Notes under the pieces: generated by a model | Database searches by the model: none | What the model saw: the letters and a program-made list of their open reading frames with translations, nothing else | Told to the model about the DNA's origin: nothing | In this document: positions 29,349 to 40,873 of the stretch, piece after piece | Position numbering within the stretch: the first letter of the stretch is position 1 | How the letters are laid out: every line of letters begins with the position of its first letter | Translations under genes and position numbers: made by a program | Origin: Arachidicoccus ginsenosidivorans | Lineage (GTDB): Bacteria; Bacteroidota; Bacteroidia; Chitinophagales; Chitinophagaceae | Length of the DNA: 64,000 nt | Assembly (NCBI RefSeq): GCF_007971385.1 | Contig: NZ_CP042434.1 | Location: forward strand, 2,604,001 to 2,668,000 | Direction of reading: 5' to 3'

Positions 29349-30824
29349 TTAATACCCTGGATTTTGCTCACATAGTTTATTTGCCTGTATTTCTGATTGA
29401 GGGATCGGAAATAAGACTTTATCCGTGGTGGCCTGTGCTGCCGGGACGCCTCTGGCGATGGCTGAGGAAATAAAGGTGCCCTGTCGAATCAAATCCTCAC
29501 GCCTCTTGCCTTCAGAGATAAATTCCCAGCCACGCTCCCTGAATATGGCATCCCGAAAACTTTTTTTGTCGGGTGCATCATTTAGTGTCAGATCTGGCAG
29601 TCCGGCCCGTGTCCTGATTTTGTTGATCAGAGTGAAGCATTCTGCTGGAGGGGTACTGCTGAGCTCATTTAATGCCTCTGCTCTGCTAAGCAATATATCG
29701 GAATATCTGTATATCGGTACATCATTGCCACTGTTATTTCCGATTGTAGTATTATCCCAATATTTAAAACTGCGAGCATTATCTCCACCTAGGATATTTA
29801 CAGTGGCGCCAGCATTATTAATATAACTGCTGCAGATAAGTGAACGCCTATTATCATTAGCTGCCATGGTATTGACAAAGGCTGTTCTTAACCGATATTG
29901 TGTAGCAAAATTGGACATGGTAGACTGATAATTAAAGTCAGGCACCTGGGGCGTACTTTTAAAACCAGGAGGCAGCGCGCCGGCCATAAACCAGTTCCCA
30001 AAACCTACTTCGTTTTTACATTGTAAAACCAGTATCATTTCTTTATTGGTCATGCCTTCGTTTTCCACGCGAAATAAATCTTTAAAGGGATATTGCGAGG
30101 TGGAATAATAGTTGAAATTCATGATCTGCTGGCAGGCGTCAGCAGATTTCTGCCATTGTTTGGTATTCAGATAAAATTTTGCCAGAATTGCATAGGCAAC
30201 CCCTTTATTAAATCGTCCGTATGCCTCTTCTTTGCCTGGATCGGGTAAATCCGCCACAGATTCTGTGATTTCTTTTTCGATAAAATCTTTCATTTCCTGA
30301 TCCGTAGCCCGGGCGAGGTCGCCTGGCTGTGTTGTAGAAGTTCTTAGCGGAACGGGGCCGAAAAATCCATACAGCGTGGCATAGGAATAGGCCCGAAGTA
30401 CCCGGGCTTCTGCTTTATATAGCTTTTTGTTGGCATCTGTTGTATTGACATTGTCGATGTTTTCGATGACACCATTGGCATCTCTGATACAGCGATAATT
30501 GGGTGCCCAGATGTCGGCCTGGAAAGTACCCAGTGTCGCATCCCAGGTGAAATTAATAATTTGTACCAATTGCCCGTTTTCTGCACCACCTGAGTTAAAG
30601 GCCATATCGGTACACATTTCTGAGTTATTGATTACAAACCGAGAGTTTTGCTGGGTTTGTTGTTGTGCATAAGCAGAGTAAAGCAGCGATTTAATACCAC
30701 TTTCTGAGGTTAGTACATTGCCTGGCGCGAATTCTGAATAAGGGGTGACATCAAGATCCTTTGCGCAAGAACCAAGGCTGGCTATGACTACTAAGGGAAG
30801 TATATATTTAAATAATGTTTTCAT
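29349..30824 (-). CDS. SusD/RagB-family nutrient-binding lipoprotein
   Basis: 491 residues. Lipobox IASLGSC at residue 20; the helical TPR-like SusD fold starts with NVLTSESGIKSLLYSAY and ends with the usual KVLFPIPQSEI...NPGY. It forms the lid of the SusC transporter and captures glycans at the surface. It lies 19 bp after susC on the same strand. Confidence 0.95.
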   Translation of the reverse strand: MKTLFKYILPLVVIASLGSCAKDLDVTPYSEFAPGNVLTSESGIKSLLYSAYAQQQTQQNSRFVINNSEMCTDMAFNSGGAENGQLVQIINFTWDATLGTFQADIWAPNYRCIRDANGVIENIDNVNTTDANKKLYKAEARVLRAYSYATLYGFFGPVPLRTSTTQPGDLARATDQEMKDFIEKEITESVADLPDPGKEEAYGRFNKGVAYAILAKFYLNTKQWQKSADACQQIMNFNYYSTSQYPFKDLFRVENEGMTNKEMILVLQCKNEVGFGNWFMAGALPPGFKSTPQVPDFNYQSTMSNFATQYRLRTAFVNTMAANDNRRSLICSSYINNAGATVNILGGDNARSFKYWDNTTIGNNSGNDVPIYRYSDILLSRAEALNELSSTPPAECFTLINKIRTRAGLPDLTLNDAPDKKSFRDAIFRERGWEFISEGKRREDLIRQGTFISSAIARGVPAAQATTDKVLFPIPQSEIQANKLCEQNPGY

Positions 30825-30843
30825 TTTGTCGATTTTAAACTGA

Positions 30844-33800
30844 TTAAAACTGGATATTGAGACCGCCTGTAAAGGTTCTTGTCATAGGGTAGGTATTATA
30901 ATCGACCCGGTTGATGTTACTGCCCACTGCGTTGGCTGCCGGATCGGAACCTGAATAATTAGTGATCGTCCATAGATTCTGACCACTGACGAATATAGAA
31001 GCACTGTTGATATATTTTATTTTAGGCAAGGGTAGTTTATAGGATAACTGCACAGATTGGAGCCTCAGATAAGAGGCATCTTCCACCGTTTTATTGGTAA
31101 CATTTTTCAGCCCCTGAACATCGCCTGGGATAAATGAAGGATATTCGTTGGTGGGATTATCTGGTGTCCATCTGTTAAGGTAGAGCTCGGCCAGTTTATT
31201 TCTTCTGAAATCTACCGGGTAATAAGAATCCACCAGGCTACTGTTCAGCATTTTTGCGCCATGAGAACCTTCAAAAGCGATGTTTAGAGAAAGGTCCTTA
31301 TATCGGGCATTGAACTGAAAACCATAATAGAAATCCGGTAATGAATTACCGAGGATCACCCGGTCATTGCCATCAATGACCTGATTGTTGTCCAGGTCTA
31401 TGTATTTTAAATCCCCCGGGCGGACGCCGGCAGGCGCTTTGGAGAAATCATCCCCTGTTTGCCAAACACCTTTTACGATGTACCCATAATAAGAGCCCAT
31501 GGATTCTCCTGGTTTTAAGATGGAATAGTCACCTATACTACCGGGCCCAGAAATAATCACCTGATCCTGGCCACCCAGGCTCAGTATTTTATTTTGCAAG
31601 GTGCTGATATTAAAATTCGCATCGAGCGAGAAGTCTTTATGGTCTATTATTTTACTGTTGAGCGAAAACTCAAAACCCGTATTTCGCATACTTCCTACAT
31701 TCTGCGTCTGTGCACCGAATCCGGAACTAAGCGGTAAAGGAATATTATATAGCAGATTAAAGGTCTTGCGATTATAATAGTCTATAGTACCAGATAGCTT
31801 TGACTGAAACAGGCTAAAATCCAGGCCTATATCCGTTTGACGGGCTGATTCCCATTGTAAATAGACATTGGGGCTTCTGGAAGGCTGAATAGAAGAAACC
31901 CTTTGTCCGTCAAAGACAGCGTCACGGCCGGCTGAGTAGGTGGACAAGTATAGGTAATTCGAGTTAGGCTGATTGCCAATAGCACCATAACTGGCCCGAA
32001 ACTTTAGATCGCTTATGGCATCCACTGATTTTAAGAAATTTTCCTGTTTGATTTTCCAGGAAAGAGCCGCTGAGGGAAAATAGCCGTATCTGTTTTCCGG
32101 CCCAAACCGGGCGGAGCCATCGGCCCGGATGGAGGCAGTTAACAGATACTTATCCATATAGGAATAATTGACTCTTCCCAGATAGGAAATCAGGATATTT
32201 TCCTGCTTGCCATTGCCTACCTCATTCAGGGTCTGATCACCTGTGCCAAGTGCATAATAGGTGAGGTCAGCCAGGGCGAAAGAACGGGCGCTAGCCACCA
32301 GTGAGCTGGAGGTATATTTTTCATAAGTTGCACCCGCGACTGCATTTATTTTATGTTTGCCAAAAGTCTCATTATAGTTCAGCGTCCCTTCTAACAGATA
32401 ATAGCCTCTTTTGCCATCCCGGACATCTGCATATCCATTATAGGAAGCACCTGTGAGCGTGGAAGGGTCTATCCAGAAATACCGCTGTTCATCATTGATA
32501 TCGGCGCCTACTCTTACTTTGGCTGAAAAGGTCGGCGCAAAAAAGTATTCAGCATGTAAATTGCCGAAAGTCCGATAGGTCTCTCCATTGGAATATTGGC
32601 CATTGATTACAGCCAGCGGATTGTCCATGGGCGCCATTAAAGGGGATCTGTAATAAGAACCGTCTTCATTTAGAGCCGGTGCAGTCGGATCATAATTCTG
32701 GGCCATATATAAGGCACTACCGTTATCATTAAGACCTGTGCCAGTGGCATTATACTGGTCCTTCATATAAGAAGTTGCCAGACTGACGCCGACATTGTAT
32801 TTATAAGGGACACTTAATTCCAGATTGACGTTAACATTATAACGTTTTGTGCCTGAATGCAACATGACACCATCCTGACCAAAATATCCAGCAGAAACAT
32901 AATATTTGGAGGTAGGTGTACCGCCGCTAAAAGAGACGTCATGTGATTGAATTGTGGCTTTTCTAAAAAGTAACTGCTGCCAATCTGTATTGTAATTTTC
33001 TCCGGTTACTTCTGGGTAATTACTGGTATTGAGATTCCCCTCTGCGATGATATCGTTGAGCGTCTTGGTATATTCATCGCCCGTCATATAACGCTGGGTA
33101 TGACTGACCTCTTGCCTGCCGTAGGAGCCGTTATAATTTACTTTTAAGCTTCCAGATGCACCCTTTTTGGTGGTAATCAAAACAACGCCATTGGCACCGC
33201 GGGAACCATAAATGGCCGTTGCGGAAGCATCCTTCAAAATTTCAATTGAGGCTATATCAGAAGGGTTTAAGGTGTTGAGCGGATTTCTGTTGTTCGGGTT
33301 ATTTGTCGTTCCTCCCGGACTGGCAGATCCGATAGCTGATGCGTCATTGACGGGCATCCCGTCTATCACATATAAAGGAGCGTTATTGCCGGTTATAGAC
33401 GTGATTCCTCTGATCTGGACGCTCATGGCGGCGCCTGGTTCTCCACTTTTTTGATAAATCTGTACGCCCGCAACTCTTCCCTGTAGCGCTTGTTGCATAT
33501 TTACATTGGTCCCCTTGGTCAAATCATCCGCTTTGATAGAAGCGACCGAGCCAGTTAAATCACCTTTTTTAACGCTGCCATAACCAATAACGACGACATC
33601 AGAAAGTGATTTGTCGCCAGGTTCTAATTGAATAATGACTGAGCGCTGTCCGTTTAAGGCAATTTGCCTGCTATTATAGCCCACAAATTCAATCAGCAAC
33701 GTGGCGTTGCTATTGTTTGCCATTAAAGTAAAATGGCCTTCCTGGTCTGTCAGCGTATGGGTTTTTGTATTCTTAATGGTAACAGTAGCGCCTTGCAGGG

Positions 33801-33936
33801 GATCACCCTTTATGCTGGTTACCTGGCCACTAATACTTACTTGCTGTGCTTTTAGTCCGCTAAAGACGGCCAGCGCAAATAAAGAAAGCAGCAGGGTGCG
33901 CAGTCTACTAGTTAGTCTTATAATCGACTGATTCAT
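30844..33936 (-). CDS. SusC/RagA-family TonB-linked outer membrane transporter
   Basis: 1030 residues: signal peptide (end at LKAQ), a carboxypeptidase-regulatory-like domain (SGQVTSIKGDPLQGATVTI), the plug with the conserved VVVIGYGSVKKGDLTGSV and YVIDGMP, and a beta-barrel ending in TFTGGLNIQF with the terminal Phe. It imports oligosaccharides using TonB energy, together with SusD. It is 29 bp from the preceding gene, in the same operon. Confidence 0.95.
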   Translation of the reverse strand: MNQSIIRLTSRLRTLLLSLFALAVFSGLKAQQVSISGQVTSIKGDPLQGATVTIKNTKTHTLTDQEGHFTLMANNSNATLLIEFVGYNSRQIALNGQRSVIIQLEPGDKSLSDVVVIGYGSVKKGDLTGSVASIKADDLTKGTNVNMQQALQGRVAGVQIYQKSGEPGAAMSVQIRGITSITGNNAPLYVIDGMPVNDASAIGSASPGGTTNNPNNRNPLNTLNPSDIASIEILKDASATAIYGSRGANGVVLITTKKGASGSLKVNYNGSYGRQEVSHTQRYMTGDEYTKTLNDIIAEGNLNTSNYPEVTGENYNTDWQQLLFRKATIQSHDVSFSGGTPTSKYYVSAGYFGQDGVMLHSGTKRYNVNVNLELSVPYKYNVGVSLATSYMKDQYNATGTGLNDNGSALYMAQNYDPTAPALNEDGSYYRSPLMAPMDNPLAVINGQYSNGETYRTFGNLHAEYFFAPTFSAKVRVGADINDEQRYFWIDPSTLTGASYNGYADVRDGKRGYYLLEGTLNYNETFGKHKINAVAGATYEKYTSSSLVASARSFALADLTYYALGTGDQTLNEVGNGKQENILISYLGRVNYSYMDKYLLTASIRADGSARFGPENRYGYFPSAALSWKIKQENFLKSVDAISDLKFRASYGAIGNQPNSNYLYLSTYSAGRDAVFDGQRVSSIQPSRSPNVYLQWESARQTDIGLDFSLFQSKLSGTIDYYNRKTFNLLYNIPLPLSSGFGAQTQNVGSMRNTGFEFSLNSKIIDHKDFSLDANFNISTLQNKILSLGGQDQVIISGPGSIGDYSILKPGESMGSYYGYIVKGVWQTGDDFSKAPAGVRPGDLKYIDLDNNQVIDGNDRVILGNSLPDFYYGFQFNARYKDLSLNIAFEGSHGAKMLNSSLVDSYYPVDFRRNKLAELYLNRWTPDNPTNEYPSFIPGDVQGLKNVTNKTVEDASYLRLQSVQLSYKLPLPKIKYINSASIFVSGQNLWTITNYSGSDPAANAVGSNINRVDYNTYPMTRTFTGGLNIQF

Positions 33937-33965
33937 AATAAAATTTGTTTTGTTTTTAATAATTG

Positions 33966-35189
33966 TTATTCGCAGGGATTTTCATTTGAGGCTATTTTTT
34001 GAAACTGATCCAAAAAACTATAGGATTTTTGATTGCGGCCATTTACTTGGCGAACGGATCTGTTAAGAAACAGCGCATTCAACACCCAGGGAGCTGTATT
34101 GACGGTAAAATCTTGACCGACTGGATAGGATTGTCTAAGGGCATAAAAGCTGAGAAATACATTTCCTGCCGCCTTAAAAGCATGGTAGGCATCGCATAAA
34201 TAACTGCTTTTAGCCTGCAGGTAAGGAGAGTTTTCCCAGAAAGCATACCACTCCTGAGCAGGCCGAGGATTTTTTAAGGCATAATCGATATATTGATAAT
34301 TTTTAGTGACGTCTGCCGGGGGTGGATCGATGTCATCGGTTGAGCTGGCGTTCGCCGCTGCAATAAAAGCAGGGGCAATGGCCGTATTGTTATAGGAACG
34401 CCAGTATTTCATGAGCGAAAATTCCGTAACCAGCATTTTTTGGTCTTCTCTGATTTTAGATTTGGCAAAGCTCAAGGCGTTGGTCATCTCCGCTGCTGTC
34501 GTATGGTGAATATGCAAATCAATGCCAGACAGATAGGACGTGGTTTTCGCAAATGCCAGTAGCTTCAAATAACCTGCATTTGTTTGCAGGCTCGACTGAT
34601 ACATATTATCAAAGGCACCCAGAAAAATAGGTTTATTAATATTGTTTTGTTCAAAATAGGTGTGGACCTGGTCACAAGCAAGCTTATAAAAACTATTCAG
34701 TGGTTCATCCCAAGTAGAAGGAGCCGATTCAATAAAGGGCTCATTTCCCACAATCAAAACATCTGTGTAAGGCATGACTTTGGCTAGCAGCGTATTGATA
34801 AAACTGAGATAGCCATTCCAGTCTGCAGAATTTACCGCCGGGAATCCATTTTTAAGGAAATTAAACTTAAGACTGAGGGCGGTTTTATATCCTTTTGATT
34901 TTAAGCTATTGAAGGCGGCAATTTTAGCATCCGTATTCAAGGTGCCGGATTTATATAGGTCGATGACTTCAACAAAACATCTGACCCATTTCGTTTTTGA
35001 ATCCTGGATATCCTGCATATCCGCTACATCCACCTGCTCATTGAGGTTGACACCCATTTTAAAGCTGTAGTCAGTAGAATCAGGTGTATCTGGTGCTGCC
35101 ACCGTAATATGGCTTTTGGCATTACTACACGCAGTTAAGAGCATAGATAGGGTGAGCAGCGAAAAAAACAATCTTGACACATTTTTCAT
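33966..35189 (-). CDS. Clan GH-A-like lipoprotein, family unclear
   Basis: 407 residues with a lipobox SMLLTAC. The core has LIVGNEPFIES (Glu150), SGIDLHIHHTT and LVTEFSLMKYW (Glu256), the same three motifs and spacing as the gene at 26771-27943. It is probably a surface enzyme or glycan-binding relative. It is the first gene of the minus-strand operon, ahead of susC, an unusual position for an enzyme. Confidence 0.72.
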   Translation of the reverse strand: MKNVSRLFFSLLTLSMLLTACSNAKSHITVAAPDTPDSTDYSFKMGVNLNEQVDVADMQDIQDSKTKWVRCFVEVIDLYKSGTLNTDAKIAAFNSLKSKGYKTALSLKFNFLKNGFPAVNSADWNGYLSFINTLLAKVMPYTDVLIVGNEPFIESAPSTWDEPLNSFYKLACDQVHTYFEQNNINKPIFLGAFDNMYQSSLQTNAGYLKLLAFAKTTSYLSGIDLHIHHTTAAEMTNALSFAKSKIREDQKMLVTEFSLMKYWRSYNNTAIAPAFIAAANASSTDDIDPPPADVTKNYQYIDYALKNPRPAQEWYAFWENSPYLQAKSSYLCDAYHAFKAAGNVFLSFYALRQSYPVGQDFTVNTAPWVLNALFLNRSVRQVNGRNQKSYSFLDQFQKIASNENPCE

Positions 35190-35946
35190 CTTTGTGGTTT
35201 TAGTTTAGCATTTGGAGCTGATTTAGCCTGTGGCAAAAAATGATTATTTAATTAATCTTTTGAAATCCGGTGAATGGAATGAATAATTAGCTTTTTTAAA
35301 AGTGGCGATTATTGTTAAGCAATTTTAGTTAGAGAAAACAGTAAATATTAGCACACTTGTTAAATAAACCCTGAAAATTGTTTAAAACTTGATCAATTTT
35401 CAAGGATCAGCTATTTGTGTTGAATTAACCACCCTTTTTAAATGGCTTTGAACCTTTTTTTGGTGGATTTTATCCAGAAGTATACTTAATGCATAAAGCG
35501 AATTCAACTCTTTTATAGATCAGAAAAGCTAATTTGCCTAAGCGCTCGAAGAATTGGTGATAGCAAGCATAGGGTGTAGCTTATTATACAAAATAGACCC
35601 CAATAGCGGACATTCAAAGAAAGTTTGTGCTGACAAGTCGGTGAATTAGAGTAGTTTATGAATTTAATAGCGAATGAACATACCAATGGATAGCCCGAAA
35701 CAGCTGATTCTGCTACTGGTAAAATGGGGGCTCATTGGCATTTAGCGCACGCTAAATAAGGTTGTACCGTAGGTGATTTTGCCAAATGGACTGACGCGTA
35801 TCATAAATTGAAAGAGATAATCAGGATTTATGTTTAAAAAAGCCAGACTTATGTTTAAAAATTAAAAAATAATTATATATTTATTTATTCATTGTAAAAT
35901 ATTGCTGAAATTAGCAATGTTGATTACCGATAAATATGTTCTATCC
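35190..35946. other. Divergent regulatory region of the polysaccharide locus
   Basis: 757 bp between the operon and the regulator gene. I see no clear TAnnTTTG box. A small inverted repeat TTGCT/AGCAA lies at about 35900-35917. The operator of the hybrid regulator should be here, but I cannot identify it. Confidence 0.4.
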
Positions 35947-38900
35947 ATGAAATTCCTTGTTTTATTACTCCTCTCTATGCTGTATTTTGTAGCGGCCAAT
36001 CATGGGCAGTCAGTCCAGTTTAGAAAACTGACATCCAATCAAGGATTGAGTCATAATACGGTATATGCAATCAGCCAGGATGAAAAAGGGCAAATGTGGT
36101 TTGCAACCAGGGAAGGGCTAAACAGATATGATAGCTATCAAATCAAAAATTATTATATTAAAGACAGTTTACCTGGGGTTTCTCCTGATAAGATAGCTGC
36201 CATATTATGCAAGAAGGACAGTATTTATATTGCAACAGAGGACGGATTATATATTTATGACCAAAAAACGGATCAGATTGCCAGAAGTCAAGCGCTTTTA
36301 GCGCGCTTATCGGTACTATGTCTGTTCAAATCGGCTGCAAATGTCTATGTAGGAACCACTAATGGCCTTTTTAAGTTGGCAGGGAATACCAGTAGACTGA
36401 TTTCCCCAAAAAATTCTGCAGTACGGGCGATGGAGCAGTTGAGTCCTGATCGTTTTCTGATTAGTATCGGTAATAAGCTGGAAATCATCGATAAGGAAGG
36501 AAAGGTCTGGAAGACTTTTGATGCCCATACCTTTGCGCCTCTGGCCGTTGGCAATTTTGATGTTTTTAATATGTATAAGGATGGTCGCGGTTTTATCTGG
36601 CTGTGTACCAACCACGGGTTGTATTATTTTGATAATGACCGGCAAGCGTTTGTTAGGCTGCATTTTTCGCATGCAGAAAGCAGAGAAGTAAATACGGTTA
36701 GAGCCATTACCAGCACCGACAAGGACTTACTTTATATTGGTACAGAGAATGGCTTATATACCTATCAATTAAGTACGGGTAAGTCAGAGAATTACGGGCA
36801 ATCTTTCGACAATAGTCCCAAAAAGCTAAATGATAAGGCTGTCTATTCAGCTTTTTTGGCAAAAGACGGTTCCATCTGGCTAGGTACTTATTTCGGCGGT
36901 ATTAATTATATCCCCTCCAATACTTACGCCTTTGAGCGGATAATGGCTCAGGATAATGGAAAAGGACTTTCTGGCAAGGCGGTCAGTCAAATGATGGAGG
37001 ACAGTAACCGAAATATCTGGATTGGTACAGAAGATGGCGGCATAACAATTTATAACCCCTTGAAAGACAGCTATTCCTATATCAATAAAACGACCAGTCC
37101 TTTTTATTTAAGCATTAATAATGTACATGCGATCCACGCAGATGGTTATGGAAATATCTGGGTAGGAACCTTTTTGGGTGGCTTGCATAAATTTGATCTG
37201 AAAACCCAGCAAACAACCATTTATACCAATAAGCCAGGTGATACAAATTCACTTTCAAGTGACAATGTATATGCCATCTACCGGGATAGCAGAGGGACAC
37301 TTTGGATTGGTAACCAGGCTGGCGTAAACATTTTTAATTACCAAACAGGAAATTTTAGCCGTTTCAGACCGGAAGTATTCGGTAATAAATTTATTTATGA
37401 CATAACGGAAGATAAAAACGGAGATATCTGGTTCTGCACCCGTTTTGCCGGCATATATAGATATAATCCAATAGGGGGCAGTTTTAATCACTATAGCGCA
37501 GACGGCCCGAATCCTGTTCTCACCAGTAATCAAGTAATTAGTTTATATCAGGACAGCAAACAGGATTTATGGTTCGGAAGCCTGGGCGGCGGTGTCATGC
37601 TATTTGATTTTAAATCAGATACCTTCAAAAGTTTTACGACGGCCGATGGATTACCTAATAATAACGTATACGGTATTTTAGAAGATGGTGCCGGGTATAT
37701 GTGGCTCACTACCAACCGCGGACTCTCCAAGTATGACCCTGCCACAGCCCATTTTACCAATTACAATAACAAATATGGGCTTCCTTCCAATCAGTTTAAC
37801 TTTAAGTCCTACCTGAAAAGCAGCGAAGGAAGCCTTTATTTTGGCTCCATCAATGGGCTCTGCTTTTTTCATCCAGAAAAAATAGCGGCTAAACACCCCT
37901 TGGTTCCTTTGATTTTTACTGATTTTCAGTTGTTTAATAAAACAGTTATTCCTTCTGCCCATTCGGTTTTGCCTAAACAAATTGATTATACCCATCACAT
38001 TAAGCTAAGCTATAATCAGAATGTCTTTACCATTAATTACGCAGCGATTGATTATGCCAATCCAGGTAGTACGAACTATGCTTATTACTTAAAGGGGTTT
38101 GAGGACAGATGGAATTATGTCAGCGGAAAGAATAGTATTACATATACAAATCTATCACCGGGTAATTACACTTTTTATGTGATGGCATTGACGGCCGATG
38201 GCGCTCCACAAAGCGTCCAGCGCTCTATTGAGATCACCGTAATGCCCCTTTTTACCAGACCAAGCTAGCGTATTTGTTGTATTTTCTATTACTACTTTTA
38301 TTAATTTGGCTATATACCCGGTTTATTAAGTTTTTACACCAGAAAAAAACAGAAGTCCAGATTGAACGTATTGAAAAGGAAAAAACAAAAGAGCTGACCC
38401 AAAATCGTTTGAACTTTTTTACTTTTATCTCCCATGAATTTAAAACACCGCTAACGCTCATATTAGCCTCTATAGAAAAGCTGATTACTGAAAAAGGGGT
38501 AGAGATCAAAAGAATACAGAATTATCCAATATAAAAAACAGCGCATCCGTCCTTTTTAAGCTGATCCAGCAATTAATGGAGTTCAGAAAGATGGAAACCG
38601 GCCATGACAGTATTGATCTGAGTTATGGAGATATTATCAGCTATTTAAAACAGACCACGGCTTATTTTGATACCATTGCCAGAAGCAAAAATACAAGATT
38701 AGAATTCGAAGCGGATTTGATGGAACTGCCTTGTTATTTTGATCAGGATAAGGTGGAGAAAATTTTGTTTAATATTTTATCCAATGCTATTAAAAACACC
38801 ACTGATGGTCTTATTGCGGTATATATCCGTAAAAAGCAAGATACATCTGATGCCAGAAGTGCCATTATTGAGATCCGTGTAGAAGATACGGGCCTTGGTA

Positions 38901-39970
38901 TGTCCCAAAAGGAGCTTAAAAATATTTTTAACCCATTTTATAAAAACCTACAAAGCGAGGAGGGAAGTGGTATTGGTCTTGCGCTTGTCAATAGCCTGGT
39001 GCAGTACCTGGATGGTTCGATTGCCATTGAAAGTGCGGAGCACAAGGGCACAAAAGTGACCATTGAGTTGCCAGTCGTCTTAAAATCTGACACCACACCG
39101 TCTAAAAAGAAAAAACAACCAGGTGCCTTAATTCTCCAGGAGACGAAACCTGAAGCAGTGACTACGCATCTGCAGGCTTCAATACCTTTAGAGAAGAAAA
39201 AATATACGCTGTTAATTGTAGAAGATAATAAGGAGCTATTGGTATTTCTAACAAGTCACTTCTCTGATTTTTATCATGTATCCTGCGCCTCCAATGGTAT
39301 GGCGGCGCTCAAAAAGATGACCAAATCTTTGCCGGATATTATCATAAGTGATGTGAAAATGCCCAAAATGGACGGACTTGAACTGTGCCGGGAAATTAAA
39401 AATGATCCTAAACTCAGTTATATCCCTATTATTTTACTTTCTGAGTGGGAATCCGATGATAAAAGGGTCGGCGGACTGAATATTGGTGCGGATGCCTATA
39501 TGGGAAAACCCTTCAATCTTAAAGAACTGGAATTATTGGTAACAAATATGATTCGATCCAGGGTAAAATTAAGGGAGCATGTGATTAATATCAGCGAGCT
39601 GGCGATTGATAACCTACCCTCCAATAATAAAAATCAAGAATTTTTAGCCAAATTAACGGATCTGCTCGAAAAGCGGTTTTCTGATGCTGACTTTACAATT
39701 GAACTGATGGCCAGGGAATTAAATATGAGCCGTACCTCATTACATTTAAATCTAAAGAAAATCATGAACAAAAGTGCAACAGAGTTATTAAACGAATACC
39801 GATTAAAAAGGGCTGCAGTCATGCTTGAAAACGATATGCCCATCAGCGAGGCGGCCTACGGCTGTGGGTATAGTGATCCAAATTATTTCAGCAGGGTGTT
39901 TAAGAAAACCTATGGCCAAACACCCGCTAAATTCAGGGAAAACGCCAGGATCCCCCCAGCTGAAATCTAA
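35947..39970 (+). CDS. Hybrid two-component system regulator (HTCS; frame interrupted twice)
   Basis: 1341 residues after adding one base near 38262 and one between 38498 and 38520; both additions give a clean join. Order: signal peptide (ATG 35947, not the upstream 35902), periplasmic Reg_prop propeller repeats (for example GLSHNTVYAISQDEKGQMWF), a Y_Y_Y domain, a membrane segment (YLLYFLLLLLLIWLY), HisKA with FISHEFKTPLTL, HATPase (NILSNAIKNT, DTGLGM, GSGIGLAL), a receiver with ISDVKMPKMDG, and an AraC helix-turn-helix (AAYGCGYSDPNYFSRVFKKT). It senses an oligosaccharide and activates the adjacent locus. Confidence 0.92.
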
Positions 39971-39996
39971 CATATTGGTACAGATTTCAGCTGGGG
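39954..39996 (+). terminator. Terminator overlapping the regulator stop codon
   Basis: A perfect 15-bp inverted repeat (39954-39968 with 39982-39996, core CCCCAGCTGAAATCT) with a 13-base loop; its left arm includes the last sense codons of the regulator. No T run follows, so termination may be weak. Confidence 0.55.
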
Positions 39997-40044
39997 AGTA
40001 GGAGATTGGGGGATAGGAAATAGGAAAAAGAAGCATTACAATTG

Positions 40045-40599
40045 CTATATATGCATATCTGCAGTTAACTGCGTTATTTTCTTCTCCTTATCTTTTAAAG
40101 TCTGGTACCGCTCCATCCCGTTTTGGATAGCCTGTTCAGTTCTTTCGGGCGTTTCGTCTGCAAGCGTTGCCCCGATTTTCTTCTCCTTGCCTTTATCAAT
40201 GCGCTTGATAAATTGCTTTTTAATCTTCTCCGCATTTTTCTTTGTTGGATTGTAGGGCTGAAGTTTAACCCTTGCCTGTAAGGCGCCCGTAACAGCCAAG
40301 ATCTGAACCAGGTAAACCTGATCTGGTGCCAGATCAGCCTGCATGAAATCTCTGTTTTCGGCGGTAGCCCAGAAAAGCTTTATCCCAGGTGTACATTCAT
40401 AGATCAGGTGACCACCGGCGCCCATAAGGCCTATATAGGTGGTCGAATCAAATAATCTGATTTGAACGGCGAGGGCTGTAACCGGGGGCCTTTCAAAAAT
40501 AACCAGGGACTTACCAGCGGCAGGCCGTGGCAGATCCTGCGCACTTGCCATGTTCAATAAAATGGCTGTAAGGCAGCACAAAAGGAGGTGTTTTCTCAT
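40045..40599 (-). CDS. Secreted hypothetical protein, DUF2846-like
   Basis: 184 residues with a signal peptide (end at MASAQ). The first half, a beta-sheet domain (KSLVIFERPP, then YIGLMGAGGHLIYECTPG and FWATAEN), resembles DUF2846 lipid-anchored proteins; the second half is a charged helix (KKNAEKIKKQFIKRIDKGKE). Function unknown. It is alone on the minus strand between the regulator and an AAA ATPase remnant. Confidence 0.65.
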   Translation of the reverse strand: MRKHLLLCCLTAILLNMASAQDLPRPAAGKSLVIFERPPVTALAVQIRLFDSTTYIGLMGAGGHLIYECTPGIKLFWATAENRDFMQADLAPDQVYLVQILAVTGALQARVKLQPYNPTKKNAEKIKKQFIKRIDKGKEKKIGATLADETPERTEQAIQNGMERYQTLKDKEKKITQLTADMHI

Positions 40600-40873
40600 A
40601 TCTTATACATTAAAATTATTATGAAATTATACACAAGACCTTTAGCCTCCAAAATTATTTACATACGAAGATGTTATTCTCATAGGGAATTTTTAGGTTT
40701 TAAATCGTGTACGCGGCCAAAATAGGAAGCGAGATTTATTTGATTAAGATATCGAAAAGAGAAATAAACCTGCTAAGAATCGCTAAAATGCTGTGTAATA
40801 GGAAGATTAGCGACTTTGATTATGTTTACATTTAGGTTTTTGTGGATATTTGCCTCTTATTAAAAAGAAGCAA
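40600..40873. other. Intergenic region, nothing definite
   Basis: AT-rich divergent gap without a supported gene or hairpin. Confidence 0.3.
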
